Source of the DNA: Acidobacteriota bacterium
Lineage (GTDB): Bacteria; Acidobacteriota; Vicinamibacteria; Vicinamibacterales; SCN-69-37
Length of the DNA: 64,000 nucleotides
Assembly: GCA_005799825.1 (NCBI GenBank)
Contig: SYFT01000004.1
Location: 37,363 to 101,362, forward strand
Reading direction: 5' to 3'
Part shown: positions 44,505 through 53,512 of the stretch, piece by piece
Position numbering within the stretch: the first letter of the stretch is position 1
Layout of the letters: every line of letters begins with the position of its first letter
Translations under genes and position numbers: made by a program
The notes under the pieces: model-generated
What the model was told of the DNA's origin: nothing
Seen by the model: the letters and a program-made list of their open reading frames with translations, nothing else
The model's database searches: none

Positions 44505-45787
44505 GCGGCTGGTGGTTGATCGCCTCGCTTGTGACCCAGGTGCCTGCCGTGCAGACTGCGGCCGCACCAGCTTCGCGATCGGGCAATCTCGTGATTCATG
44601 GCGAGGTGTCGTCACTGGCGATCACGTACTCAAAGCAGAAAGATACGCGCGAGTTGCGCACGCGCGCGCTGCTCGACATCACCGCGTCACTGAAGCCGTG
44701 GCTGCGGCTGCGCCTTGAGGGAACCGCCGAGGTCTTGTGGGCCGACCGTGGCGGCAGTGTGAACGACGCCATTGCAACACTGCGTGACGCCTGGGCTGAG
44801 GTGCGGCAAGACAGCTTCGAGATTCGAGCGGGGTACGGACGATTGGTGTGGGGCCGGCTCGATGAGGTGATGCCCTCTGACGTGATCAATCCGATCGAGA
44901 CGGCGACTTTCTTTCTCGAAGGCCGCACAGCCGCCCGGCTGCCTGTGGCGTTCACGCGCACCCGTGTATTTTTGCCAGGCGACACAACGGTCGAGGCGGT
45001 TGTCGCACTCCCGGGCCGCAGGGGCCGATTCGATCGGCTGGACGAAAAGACCTCGCCATTCAACCTGACCAGGGATCTTGTGTTGCCAGCAGTTCTGCCT
45101 GGTTTGGGGATTCGGCGCGAGTCGATCCCGGCGGCCTGGCGCAATCTCCAGGGCGGCGTCCGCGTTTCAACCACCGCCGGTCGTGTGGACATGAGCGTGT
45201 CGGCGTGGCGTGGGTTCGAGGGGTTTGGTTTCTTGAGCTTCGTGCCGTTCACGCTCCCGACAGGATCCGGCCCGACTCCGTCGGTTGTGGGGCAGTTGGT
45301 CGAGAGTTATCCCCGGTTCACGATGCTTGCGGCCGACGCGGAAACGGTCCGCGGTGGTTGGGCCATCCGGGGCGAAGTGGCCGGGTTCGTGGACAAGACC
45401 CTGGACGGGCCGTTGGGTCCGGTCAAGGGTAAGGCGGTTGATGCCGGCGTTGGCGTGGACCGAGCGGCCGGCGACTTCCGCGTCTTTGGGTCGCTCGTGT
45501 GGCATCGCGAATGGTCATCCATCTCGTCGTCTTACACCCGCGACCACCTCAATGTGATTGCCTCGCTTGACCGCCGTTTCTCGCGCGAGAGGTACCTGGT
45601 GCGGGTCTTCGGTGTGGTGAATCCCGAAGACCGCTCGGGGTTCGTCCGCGCCTTGGCGTCATGGAGCGTGCGCGACAACCTGACGCTCGAAGGCTCCGGC
45701 GGAGCCTTCATCGGTCAGGGCACCGACACGATCGGGCGATTTGTGGACAGAGACTTCGTTTCGGCCAGAATTAGGTACCAATTCTGA
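44501..45787 (+). CDS. DUF1302-like / porin-like outer-membrane protein
   Basis: Third gene of operon; EIRAGYGRLVWGRLDEVMPSDVINPIE, C-terminal Phe (RIRYQF). Confidence 0.65.
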   Translation: MSGWWLIASLVTQVPAVQTAAAPASRSGNLVIHGEVSSLAITYSKQKDTRELRTRALLDITASLKPWLRLRLEGTAEVLWADRGGSVNDAIATLRDAWAEVRQDSFEIRAGYGRLVWGRLDEVMPSDVINPIETATFFLEGRTAARLPVAFTRTRVFLPGDTTVEAVVALPGRRGRFDRLDEKTSPFNLTRDLVLPAVLPGLGIRRESIPAAWRNLQGGVRVSTTAGRVDMSVSAWRGFEGFGFLSFVPFTLPTGSGPTPSVVGQLVESYPRFTMLAADAETVRGGWAIRGEVAGFVDKTLDGPLGPVKGKAVDAGVGVDRAAGDFRVFGSLVWHREWSSISSSYTRDHLNVIASLDRRFSRERYLVRVFGVVNPEDRSGFVRALASWSVRDNLTLEGSGGAFIGQGTDTIGRFVDRDFVSARIRYQF

Positions 45788-45819
45788 GTAGCCTGGGTCG
45801 TGTGGAGACCTAGGTTTTG

Positions 45820-45895
45820 AGGGGGACGGGTGTCGATCTGTGGAAAACTTAACGTCATCAAATTGAGTTTTCCACAGATCGACACCCGTCCCCCT
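45820..45895. repeat. 76-nt inverted repeat (30-bp perfect arms, 16-nt loop)
   Basis: AGGGGGACGGGTGTCGATCTGTGGAAAACT / taacgtcatcaaattg / AGTTTTCCACAGATCGACACCCGTCCCCCT. Confidence 0.95.
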
Positions 45896-45918
45896 ATCTT
45901 GATCATCCAGGCAGCAGC

Positions 45919-46671
45919 TTGATCCCCTTCCCCGCGAAGAACCCCGGCACCCTGACCGGCCCCGGGAACAACACGTATCTGTTCGACGGCGCGGAGCCGG
46001 CGCTGATCGATGCGGGCGTCGGTCATGCGACGCACATTGACGCCATCGCGGCGCATCTCGGTGGGCGCGCACTGGTACGCGTGCTTGTGACGCACGGGCA
46101 TCCGGACCACGCGTCGGGCGTGCCCGCGCTACGCTCGCGCTGGCCGGGCATCGAGGTCTGCAAGTGGTTGGCCGACTCCGACCCCGGCTGGCGACCTCTG
46201 CGTGACAACGATCGTGTTCGCGCCGGCGACAGGTGGCTCTCAGTGGTGCACACGCCTGGGCACGCGCCCGATCACGTATGTTTCTGGCAGCCGGACACGC
46301 GCGACGTGTACTGCGGAGACATGATGACCGCCACCACCACCATCATGGTTCCGCCGGCCGCAGGCGGTGGCAGCCTGCGTGCGTACCTCGAGTCGCTGCA
46401 GCGGCTCGTCGCACTGCAGCCAGCGACGGCGTGGCCGGGACACGGCCCCGTCATCAGCCGGCCCGTTGAACGCATCCACGAGTATTTGGTGCACCGCGCT
46501 GAACGTGAGCGCCAGGTTGTGGCGTGTCTCGATGCCGGCGTCATCGACATCGACGCGATCGTGACGTCCGTCTATACTGAAACGCCGCGGGCGTTGTGGC
46601 CTGCTGCCCGGCTGACCGTCGAGGCACTCTTGGAAAAACTGCGCGAGGATGGCCGACCCACCTATGCCTGA
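45919..46671 (+). CDS. MBL-fold metallo-hydrolase (LACTB2-like)
   Basis: VLVTHGHPDHASG, VHTPGHAPDHVCF, GHGPVI; TTG start. Confidence 0.85.
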   Translation: MIPFPAKNPGTLTGPGNNTYLFDGAEPALIDAGVGHATHIDAIAAHLGGRALVRVLVTHGHPDHASGVPALRSRWPGIEVCKWLADSDPGWRPLRDNDRVRAGDRWLSVVHTPGHAPDHVCFWQPDTRDVYCGDMMTATTTIMVPPAAGGGSLRAYLESLQRLVALQPATAWPGHGPVISRPVERIHEYLVHRAERERQVVACLDAGVIDIDAIVTSVYTETPRALWPAARLTVEALLEKLREDGRPTYA

Positions 46672-47497
46672 TTCATCGTCCTTCACACGCGCCATGCTGA
46701 TCACACCGGAGGCGCTGCACAGGGAACTGCTGGGCGCACAGCCTCCGCTGCTTCTGGATCTGAGGCCCGCAGAGGAATTCGCCGCCGGCCATCTCGGCGG
46801 CGGCATTCACCTGGACCTCTGGGGCCTGAGCCTCATCGACACCAGTGAAGCACCGCTGCGCGCCTTCATGTGGATGATCGGTCACCTCTTTTCACTGCGA
46901 GGGGTGGCGCCCGATCGTCCCGTGGTGGTGTACGAAAGCAACTCCGGCATGCGCGCCGCCCGCGCGTTCTGGTTCCTCGAATATCTCGGCCATCCGAATG
47001 TGCGCGTCCTCGACGGCGGCGTGGCCGCCTGGACCCGCGCGAGCCTTCCACTGACAACCGCCACTGTCGTGCCGGTGCCGAGCACCTGGCACGGAGAAGC
47101 CGATTCCAGCCGCCTGGCCACCTGGTCGGACGTGAAGGACCGGCTCGGCAAGATGGAAACGGCCATCGTCGATACCCGCAGCGAAGCGGAGTACTACGGC
47201 GAAGCCGTTCGCGCTAAACGCGGTGGCGCCATTCCCGGCGCGGTGAACCTCGAGTGGACGAACAACCTCGCGGCCGACGGCACCTACAAGTCGAGCGACG
47301 AGTTGAAGGCGATGTACGCATCGCTCGGCGTCACTCCAGACCGCGAGGTCGTCACGTACTGCCAGGGCGGCTACCGCGCCGCTCACTCCTACCTCGCGCT
47401 GCGCCTGGCCGGCTTTCCCCGCGTCCGCACCTACACGGGTTCGTGGAAAGAGTGGGGCGACCGGGAAGACTTACCGATAGAGAGACCCAAGAGGTAA
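46649..47497 (+). CDS. Two-domain rhodanese sulfurtransferase
   Basis: LLDLRPAEEFAAGHLGGG, VVYESNSGMRAARAFWFLEYLG, VVTYCQGGYRAAHSYLALRLAG active-site Cys loop. Confidence 0.9.
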   Translation: MADPPMPDSSSFTRAMLITPEALHRELLGAQPPLLLDLRPAEEFAAGHLGGGIHLDLWGLSLIDTSEAPLRAFMWMIGHLFSLRGVAPDRPVVVYESNSGMRAARAFWFLEYLGHPNVRVLDGGVAAWTRASLPLTTATVVPVPSTWHGEADSSRLATWSDVKDRLGKMETAIVDTRSEAEYYGEAVRAKRGGAIPGAVNLEWTNNLAADGTYKSSDELKAMYASLGVTPDREVVTYCQGGYRAAHSYLALRLAGFPRVRTYTGSWKEWGDREDLPIERPKR

Positions 47498-47559
47498 GAG
47501 GTCAGTCGTGTACCGGTCAGACCGACTGCGGGTTGGTGATCAGGGCCACCCGTGACGGA

Positions 47560-47790
47560 TCAAACGGCCGGGTGAAACACCGGAGCCGCCGGATGATCGC
47601 CGCCTCGCACAACGTAGACAACTGCGGTCTCGGTGGCCGGATTTGAATACTGCCGCGGCATTCCGGTCGGAACGGTCAGGACATCTCCGGGCGCCAGATC
47701 GAGGCATCCGCCCGCTACGCCGACTCGTAACCCGAGTCCGCAGTTTCGAGTTCACGCTGTCCTTCGAGGTCGAATCTCCCGTCGGTGACG
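47560..47790 (-). pseudogene. Cupin-domain remnant
   Basis: Shifted frames: SLPVTDGRFDLEGQRELETADSGYESA* and VAGGCLDLAPGDVLTVPTGMPRQYSNPATETAVVYVVRGGDHPAAPVFHPAV*. Confidence 0.5.
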
Positions 47791-47798
47791 GGCAGGCT

Positions 47799-50207
47799 CT
47801 ACTGCGGCCGCAACACAAGTCTGTTTACAGTCGCCCCTGGCCGGAACGGTGTCGGTTCGCCCCTCACCCACGCGTCATGGCCATCGCGATAGTGGGGCGA
47901 CCGTGGATTGCCTGACTGGCCTGTCGCCATGTGGAAGTACCCTGCGGCTTCGTTCCCCGGCGATACCGTGAGGCGCTCCGAGGCGCCGGCGGTCGGGCTC
48001 TGCACGCGCGGCATGTGACTGTCACCTGGCATTCCCACGCGCGGCATGTCGAACCACCGTCCGAGGAATGGCACGGCGCGTGAGATCGGATGCTGAATCG
48101 CAAGCGTGTTCGCCTCGCCCCACGTGCGGTCTTTCAGCGCGCGGCCATCTGTCGTGAGTGCCGCCGCAGTCTGATCGACGGCGTCCAGCAGCAACGCCTT
48201 CCAGCTGGCATACGCAGGGTTGAGCAGATGCGCCGGCTGCGCAGAGACCATTGCCCACACAGTTCCCTCGAGGCTGCGTCCAGGCGTCGACGGATACGCC
48301 GGGTCCATCGTCCTCAGCTTCGCGACAAACGGCGCGAACGCCAACTCGGCCGTCTTCACCCTGAACTGCCGCGCCAGTCGATAGCCAACAGAGTCAGTTG
48401 ACGCGCGACCGGTCCAGCTCTCCTGCAGCAGTCGGCGAAACTCAGCGCGGCCCGCGTTGGTGTCGGAGCCGATGGTCTCGATCGCGAGTGAGCGCCAACG
48501 CTCCATCAGCAGCGCGCGGTCGTCCAGTTGTACCGCCAGCATATCGGCGGCAGTGACGCGCTCCAGTTTGCGAATGCCGTCGAGGATCTGCCGTGCGCGC
48601 GCGCCAGGGTCATAGCCGCCATCACCCAGCATCGCCAGATACTCGCCAGACACGATGCGGTTGTTCGCGGTGACAATCACACCGTCCGCGGGATTGACGA
48701 TGCGCGGGTAGGTGGCGGAGTCGTACCAACCGCTCCAGCGCCGGGTACCATCAGCCCAGGAGACCGGCAGTTGGCCGGTGAAGCCTTCGCGTTTCGGTAT
48801 GCGGCCCGCGACCGTCCACGCAATCTGACCCCGGCTGTCGGCGATAACGCAGTTCTGTCCAGGGATGCCGGCCTGATTCGCCACGGCGATCGCCTCCTCG
48901 AGCGAGGCCGCGTACTCCATCTGTGACATGCGGTAGTTCATACCCTCGGGGCTGTGCGCCACCCAGGCAATCGCGAACAGCCTGCCCTTGTGATCGGGCG
49001 CCGCCACCGGTCCCCAGATTGTCTCGCGCACGTCCAGCCACTGGTCTTCCTCGTCGTCCACCCCGATGCGCTCGCGACTCACCTCGAATGCGCGCGGACC
49101 TTCCGGCGTGAGGTAACGGGTGGGATCGCCGGGAACGGGCTCGATGAGGACGCGGTCGCTCCAGTCGGCCGTGGTGTTGGTAAAGCCCCACGCCACATGG
49201 CCGTTGCTGCCGACCACGACCGATAGTGTGCCTGGCAGAGTGATGCCAGAAACCTGATGAGGGCCGAGGTCGCCGGTCCAGACCAGAGACGCGCGGTACC
49301 AGATGTTCGGCACGCTGAGGCCCAGGTGCATGTCGTCGCTGATCAGCGCCTGGCCATCTGCCGTGCGGCTGCCGGCCACCGCCCAGTTGTTGCTGCCGCG
49401 TGCGTCTTCCGGTGTCGCCAGTCCGATCGACGCGAGGAACGACTCGCTCGCCACTGCCTGGCTTGCAGCCGGCGAAGCAGGCACTCCGTTCCGCAGGTCG
49501 AACACTGTGGCCGGTGGAGGCGTTGGCGGAGGCAGGGCCTCGCCATGCATCGGCGTATCCCACTCGCTGCTCGTGCTGTTCAGGAAGTCCGAGAGATCGG
49601 CGGGGAAGGCGTCGTGCAGAAGGGCGGCGCGCGCCTCGGCGCCGGCGGTGGAGTCCTGCAGGCTGAAGAACATCGACGCAATCACGAGTATCGAATCCTC
49701 ACGGGTCCATGGGGCCGGAGTCTTGCCCAGCAGCAGGTATTCAAATGGCAGTGCGTCCAGGGCCTGCAGGCCCGCGTTGACGCCATCAACATACGCGTCG
49801 GCCAGGGCGAGATCGGCCGGGCTGGTGGCGGCGATCACAGCGGCCGCACGATGTCGGAAGCGGTGCAGTCTTGCGCCTTGGTCGGTAGTGAGCGCGGCCC
49901 GCCCAAACAGTTCAGACAGTTCCCCGGCCGCACGGCGTCGCGACAGGTCCATCTGGAAGAATCGATCCTGCGCATGGATAAAACCAAGTGCGCGGGCGAC
50001 GTCAAGTCTTGTGGCGGCCTTAATGGTCGGCACTCCAAGCGCGTCGCGATCAACGGTGACCGGAGCCGAGAGTCCGGCAACGACGAGGGTTCCATCGAGT
50101 TGGGGCAGGCTGCGTCCCAACTGCACCCAGGCCCATCCCGCGGTGATGAGGGCAAGGAGGATTACCAGGAGTAACAGCCAGCGGAGCACACGCATCAGAC
50201 GTCGCAT
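47799..50207 (-). CDS. Penicillin acylase family protein
   Basis: GLSAPVTVDRDALGVPTIKA, FIHAQDRFFQMDLSRR, GSNNWAVAGSRTADGQALISDDMHL. Confidence 0.92.
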   Translation of the reverse strand: MRRLMRVLRWLLLLVILLALITAGWAWVQLGRSLPQLDGTLVVAGLSAPVTVDRDALGVPTIKAATRLDVARALGFIHAQDRFFQMDLSRRRAAGELSELFGRAALTTDQGARLHRFRHRAAAVIAATSPADLALADAYVDGVNAGLQALDALPFEYLLLGKTPAPWTREDSILVIASMFFSLQDSTAGAEARAALLHDAFPADLSDFLNSTSSEWDTPMHGEALPPPTPPPATVFDLRNGVPASPAASQAVASESFLASIGLATPEDARGSNNWAVAGSRTADGQALISDDMHLGLSVPNIWYRASLVWTGDLGPHQVSGITLPGTLSVVVGSNGHVAWGFTNTTADWSDRVLIEPVPGDPTRYLTPEGPRAFEVSRERIGVDDEEDQWLDVRETIWGPVAAPDHKGRLFAIAWVAHSPEGMNYRMSQMEYAASLEEAIAVANQAGIPGQNCVIADSRGQIAWTVAGRIPKREGFTGQLPVSWADGTRRWSGWYDSATYPRIVNPADGVIVTANNRIVSGEYLAMLGDGGYDPGARARQILDGIRKLERVTAADMLAVQLDDRALLMERWRSLAIETIGSDTNAGRAEFRRLLQESWTGRASTDSVGYRLARQFRVKTAELAFAPFVAKLRTMDPAYPSTPGRSLEGTVWAMVSAQPAHLLNPAYASWKALLLDAVDQTAAALTTDGRALKDRTWGEANTLAIQHPISRAVPFLGRWFDMPRVGMPGDSHMPRVQSPTAGASERLTVSPGNEAAGYFHMATGQSGNPRSPHYRDGHDAWVRGEPTPFRPGATVNRLVLRPQ

Positions 50208-50227
50208 TGGCGTATTCTACGCGGAGC

Positions 50228-51595
50228 ATGATCAACGTCATCGATTTCATCAACACCAACCGCGACCGCTACGTCCGCGAACTCAAAGACTACCTGGCCA
50301 TTCCCTCGATCAGCGCGCTGCCTGAGCATCAGGCGGACATGAAGCGCTGCGCCGAGTGGACGGGCGCGGAAATGACTCGCGTCGGCCTTGAAAACGTGCG
50401 CCTCGTTAAGACTCCCGGCAACCCGGTGGTCTATGGCGACTGGCTGCATGCCGAGGGCGCGCCGACGATTCTTTTCTACGGGCACTACGATGTGCAGCCG
50501 GTTGACCCGCTCGACTTGTGGGAGACGCCGCCATTTGAGGCCACCGTGCGCGATGGGGAAATCTATGCGCGCGGCGCGGCCGATGACAAAGGCCAGGTGT
50601 TCATGCACTTCAAGGCGATTGAAGCGCACATGAAGCAGAACGGCCGCCTGCCGGTGAACCTGAAGGTGATCATCGAAGGCGAAGAAGAAGTCGGGTCGAA
50701 CAACCTCGATGACTTCATTCGCGCGAATAAGGCGCAACTGGGTGCCGACGTTGTGGTCATTTCCGACTCGGCGATGTTCGAGCGCGGCATTCCGTCCATC
50801 TGCTACGGCCTGCGCGGCCTGACGTACTTCCAGATCGACTTGCGCGGCTCGAACAGCGACCTTCATTCCGGAGTCTTTGGCGGCTCAGTTGCCAATCCCG
50901 CGATGGTGCTGGCGCAGATGCTGGCGCAGATGCGCGACAAGGGCGGCCGCATCAAGATTCCAGGGTTTTACGACGACGTCAGGGAGTTGACCACCGAGGA
51001 GCGCGCAGAGTGGCGCAAGCTGCCGTGGAGCGACACGCGATACCGCAAGGAACTAGGCGCGCCGAAACTGTTCGGCGAGACTGGCTATACGACGAACGAG
51101 CGCCGGTGGGGCCGGCCGACATTCGAAGTGAATGGCCTGCTCAGCGGGTTCACCGGCGAAGGCGCGAAGACCGTACTGCCTGCCACGGCCATGGCGAAAG
51201 TCAGCATGCGACTGGTGCCCGACCAGCATCCCGACAAGATCGCCGCGCTGTTCGAGGAGTACGTGCGCAAGGTGGCGCCAAAGACCGTAGAGCTGAAGGT
51301 CACGCGAATGCACGGCGGCAAACCTTGGATGGCTGACTTTGACAATAGTTTCGTGCGTGCGGCCGGCCGCGCGATCGAGCAGGGCTTTGGCAAAGCGCCG
51401 GTATTCTGCCGCGAGGGCGGATCGATTCCAGTGGTGTCGACGTTCCAGGAAGAGCTGGGCATTCCGTCAGTGCTCTTCGGCGTCGGCCTTCCCGACGAGA
51501 ACGCCCACGCGCCGAACGAGAAGCTGGACCTGGCCAACTTCCATGGAGGCATAGTGTCGGCGGCGATCTTGTATCAGGAGATCGCCAGTCGGTAG
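50228..51595 (+). CDS. M20 family dipeptidase
   Basis: ILFYGHYDVQPVDPLDLWETPPFEATVRDGEIYARGAADDKGQ, EGEEEVGS, REGGSIPVV. Confidence 0.92.
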   Translation: MINVIDFINTNRDRYVRELKDYLAIPSISALPEHQADMKRCAEWTGAEMTRVGLENVRLVKTPGNPVVYGDWLHAEGAPTILFYGHYDVQPVDPLDLWETPPFEATVRDGEIYARGAADDKGQVFMHFKAIEAHMKQNGRLPVNLKVIIEGEEEVGSNNLDDFIRANKAQLGADVVVISDSAMFERGIPSICYGLRGLTYFQIDLRGSNSDLHSGVFGGSVANPAMVLAQMLAQMRDKGGRIKIPGFYDDVRELTTEERAEWRKLPWSDTRYRKELGAPKLFGETGYTTNERRWGRPTFEVNGLLSGFTGEGAKTVLPATAMAKVSMRLVPDQHPDKIAALFEEYVRKVAPKTVELKVTRMHGGKPWMADFDNSFVRAAGRAIEQGFGKAPVFCREGGSIPVVSTFQEELGIPSVLFGVGLPDENAHAPNEKLDLANFHGGIVSAAILYQEIASR

Positions 51596-51638
51596 TAAGG
51601 GACATTCGTGACATTTCGCCATTACAGGCGAAGCACCC

Positions 51639-52161
51639 CTACTCCCAGCGCAGCGCGCGCATCGGGTCCACCCGTGATGCGCGCCGCGCGGGGAGGTAGC
51701 CCGCGCCGAGCGCTACAACGCTGAGCACCACAAAGGCGGCGGCAATGACCACGGGGTCGTGGCCATTCATGCCGAAGAGTTGTTCCTCGGACTCAGCTTG
51801 TGAGAGCGCATCGTATCTCGGGGTTCGAGCCTAGCGTGGTGCTTGAGAATCCCTTCGGCGCTACTCCGACGATGGTCATGGGTCGGCCGTTGGCGATGAT
51901 CGACCTGTTGAGCACCGACTCATCGGCCCCAAATCGCGCCACCCAGTAGGCGTGACTGAGGACGACGGGCTTTGGGCTAGGGGCCGTGAGGTTCACGAGT
52001 TTGTCGGGCGACTGTACGGGCAGGGGCCGAAGGAGCATCTGATTGAAGAGTGCGAAGATAGCGGTGTTCGCGCCAATCCCCAGAGCCAGCGAGACCGCGG
52101 CAATGGTCGTGACAAATGGGGCCTTGAACAAGGTGCGGAGGGCGGATGTGAGCCTGGTCAC
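51639..52161 (-). pseudogene. MacB/ADOP-type ABC transporter permease, N- and C-termini joined by an internal deletion
   Basis: MTRLTSALRTLFKAPFVTTIAAVSLALGIGANTAIFALFNQMLLRPLPV at one end and [49 protein letters not shown] at the other, in different frames. Confidence 0.8.
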
Positions 52162-52198
52162 CCTTCATGAGACGAGAAAGCACTGACCGGAGTTGTGA

Positions 52199-52882
52199 AT
52201 GACCGCCCGAATTCGTAATGCCTCGGCCTTGGTCGCTTTCGCGTTGGCACTGGCGATAGCCGTGTGGTCCTACATGTCCGGAGGTACCGTCCGCATCCTG
52301 ATGGACGGCGCCGCCGGTTTGGGCGATTCCGGCCAAGCCCTTGACGCATTGCGGGCCGCCCTGGACCGCTGGGGGCGCCTTGCACCGGTGGTCTATGTAG
52401 CGGCGGTCGTGATCGAGGTGCTGGTGGCGCCTGTTCCGGGGACGCTGTTGTATGCGCCCGCTGGAGCGCTGTTCGGCGGTCTGATGGGCGGCACGTTGTC
52501 GCTCATCGGCAACACCTTGGGAGCAGCTATCGCGTGCGGCGTCGGTAGCGCGGTGGGCGAGGACGCGCTGGCGCGGCGCGTCGAGGGAACGAAGGCCGCT
52601 CAATACCGCGATGCCATTCGCGCCCGTGGCCTGTGGGTGGTCCTGCTCCTGCGCGTAAATCCTCTGACGTCGTCAGACATCGTGTCGTATATGGCCGGGG
52701 CAGTGGGCGTGCCTGTCTGGCGCGTGGCGCTGGGCACGTTTATCGGGATGGCACCCCTGTGCTACGCCCAGGCCTACCTGGCCGAGCAGATTTTCGAGAT
52801 CCTGCCCGGCGCGGTGTATGTGTTGGCGGTCGCCGGCCTGCTGTATGTCGCCGCCCTCGTCGTCTGGCTCACCCGAAAATAA
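52199..52882 (+). CDS. TVP38/TMEM64 (VTT domain) membrane protein
   Basis: APVPGTLLYAPAGALFGGLMGGTLSLIGNTLGAAIACGVGSAVG; LLLRVNPLTSSDIVSYMAG. Confidence 0.85.
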   Translation: MTARIRNASALVAFALALAIAVWSYMSGGTVRILMDGAAGLGDSGQALDALRAALDRWGRLAPVVYVAAVVIEVLVAPVPGTLLYAPAGALFGGLMGGTLSLIGNTLGAAIACGVGSAVGEDALARRVEGTKAAQYRDAIRARGLWVVLLLRVNPLTSSDIVSYMAGAVGVPVWRVALGTFIGMAPLCYAQAYLAEQIFEILPGAVYVLAVAGLLYVAALVVWLTRK

Positions 52883-52886
52883 AGAT

Positions 52887-52921
52887 GTACACAAAACGAC
52901 CTCAGAGGTCGTTTTGTGTAC
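52887..52921. repeat. Perfect 35-nt palindrome (17-bp arms, 1-nt centre)
   Basis: GTACACAAAACGACCTC A GAGGTCGTTTTGTGTAC. Confidence 0.92.
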
Positions 52922-52951
52922 CCACACCCGTTCAGGTGTACCTTTTTCAGC

Positions 52952-53440
52952 ATGACGGTTTCGGATATCGCCTTCCTTTTCGCCTACACCGAATCGGCCA
53001 ACGAGCAGCTCTTCGACGCCGCAGCGGCGCTTTCACACGAACAAACGACGCGGGCGGTCGGGGGGAGTTTCCCTTCAATTCGCGAAACGCTCTCCCACAT
53101 GGCCGCTGCCGACTGGATCTGGCTCTGCCGCTGGACCGGCGAGAGCCCGAAGGGGTGGCCTTCCTGGGCCATCGGCTCGGTGAGCGAGATTCATGAGGAA
53201 TGGCGGCGCATCCATGCGGCTCGCAAGGAATTTATCGGCGGACTGGCCGACGCCGACCTCGACCGCGAGATTTCATTCACTCGGATTAACGGTGACGCCG
53301 ATCGCGCGAAGCTGGGCTTCCTGCTCCACCACGTCGCCAACCACGCCACCTACCATCGCGGCCAGGTGGCCAGCCAGATCCGCATGGTCGGCGGCGTGCC
53401 GCCCTCGACAGACCTGCTGCGTTTCAGGCCGTCAGCCTGA
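52952..53440 (+). CDS. DinB family protein
   Basis: IRETLSHMAAADWIWLCRWTGESP; LLHHVANHATYHRGQVASQIRMVG metal-binding His motifs. Confidence 0.88.
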   Translation: MTVSDIAFLFAYTESANEQLFDAAAALSHEQTTRAVGGSFPSIRETLSHMAAADWIWLCRWTGESPKGWPSWAIGSVSEIHEEWRRIHAARKEFIGGLADADLDREISFTRINGDADRAKLGFLLHHVANHATYHRGQVASQIRMVGGVPPSTDLLRFRPSA

Positions 53441-53441
53441 C

Positions 53442-53500
53442 GGAAAAACGATCTCTGAGGTCGTTTCCACCCGTGTGTGTACACGAAACGACCTCAGAGG
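53442..53500. repeat. Two further degenerate copies of the ACGACCTCAGAGGTCGT palindrome
   Basis: GGAAAAACGATCTCTGAGGTCGTTTCC and GTGTACACGAAACGACCTCAGAGGTTATTTTCAC, downstream of dinB-like gene. Confidence 0.8.
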
Positions 53501-53512
53501 TTATTTTCACGT

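Noticed and set aside
42876-44615. His-rich minus-strand ORFs opposite the RND transporter (possible metal-binding proteins)
   Set aside because: His/Gln/Asp-rich translation is the usual antisense shadow of a hydrophobic membrane protein gene
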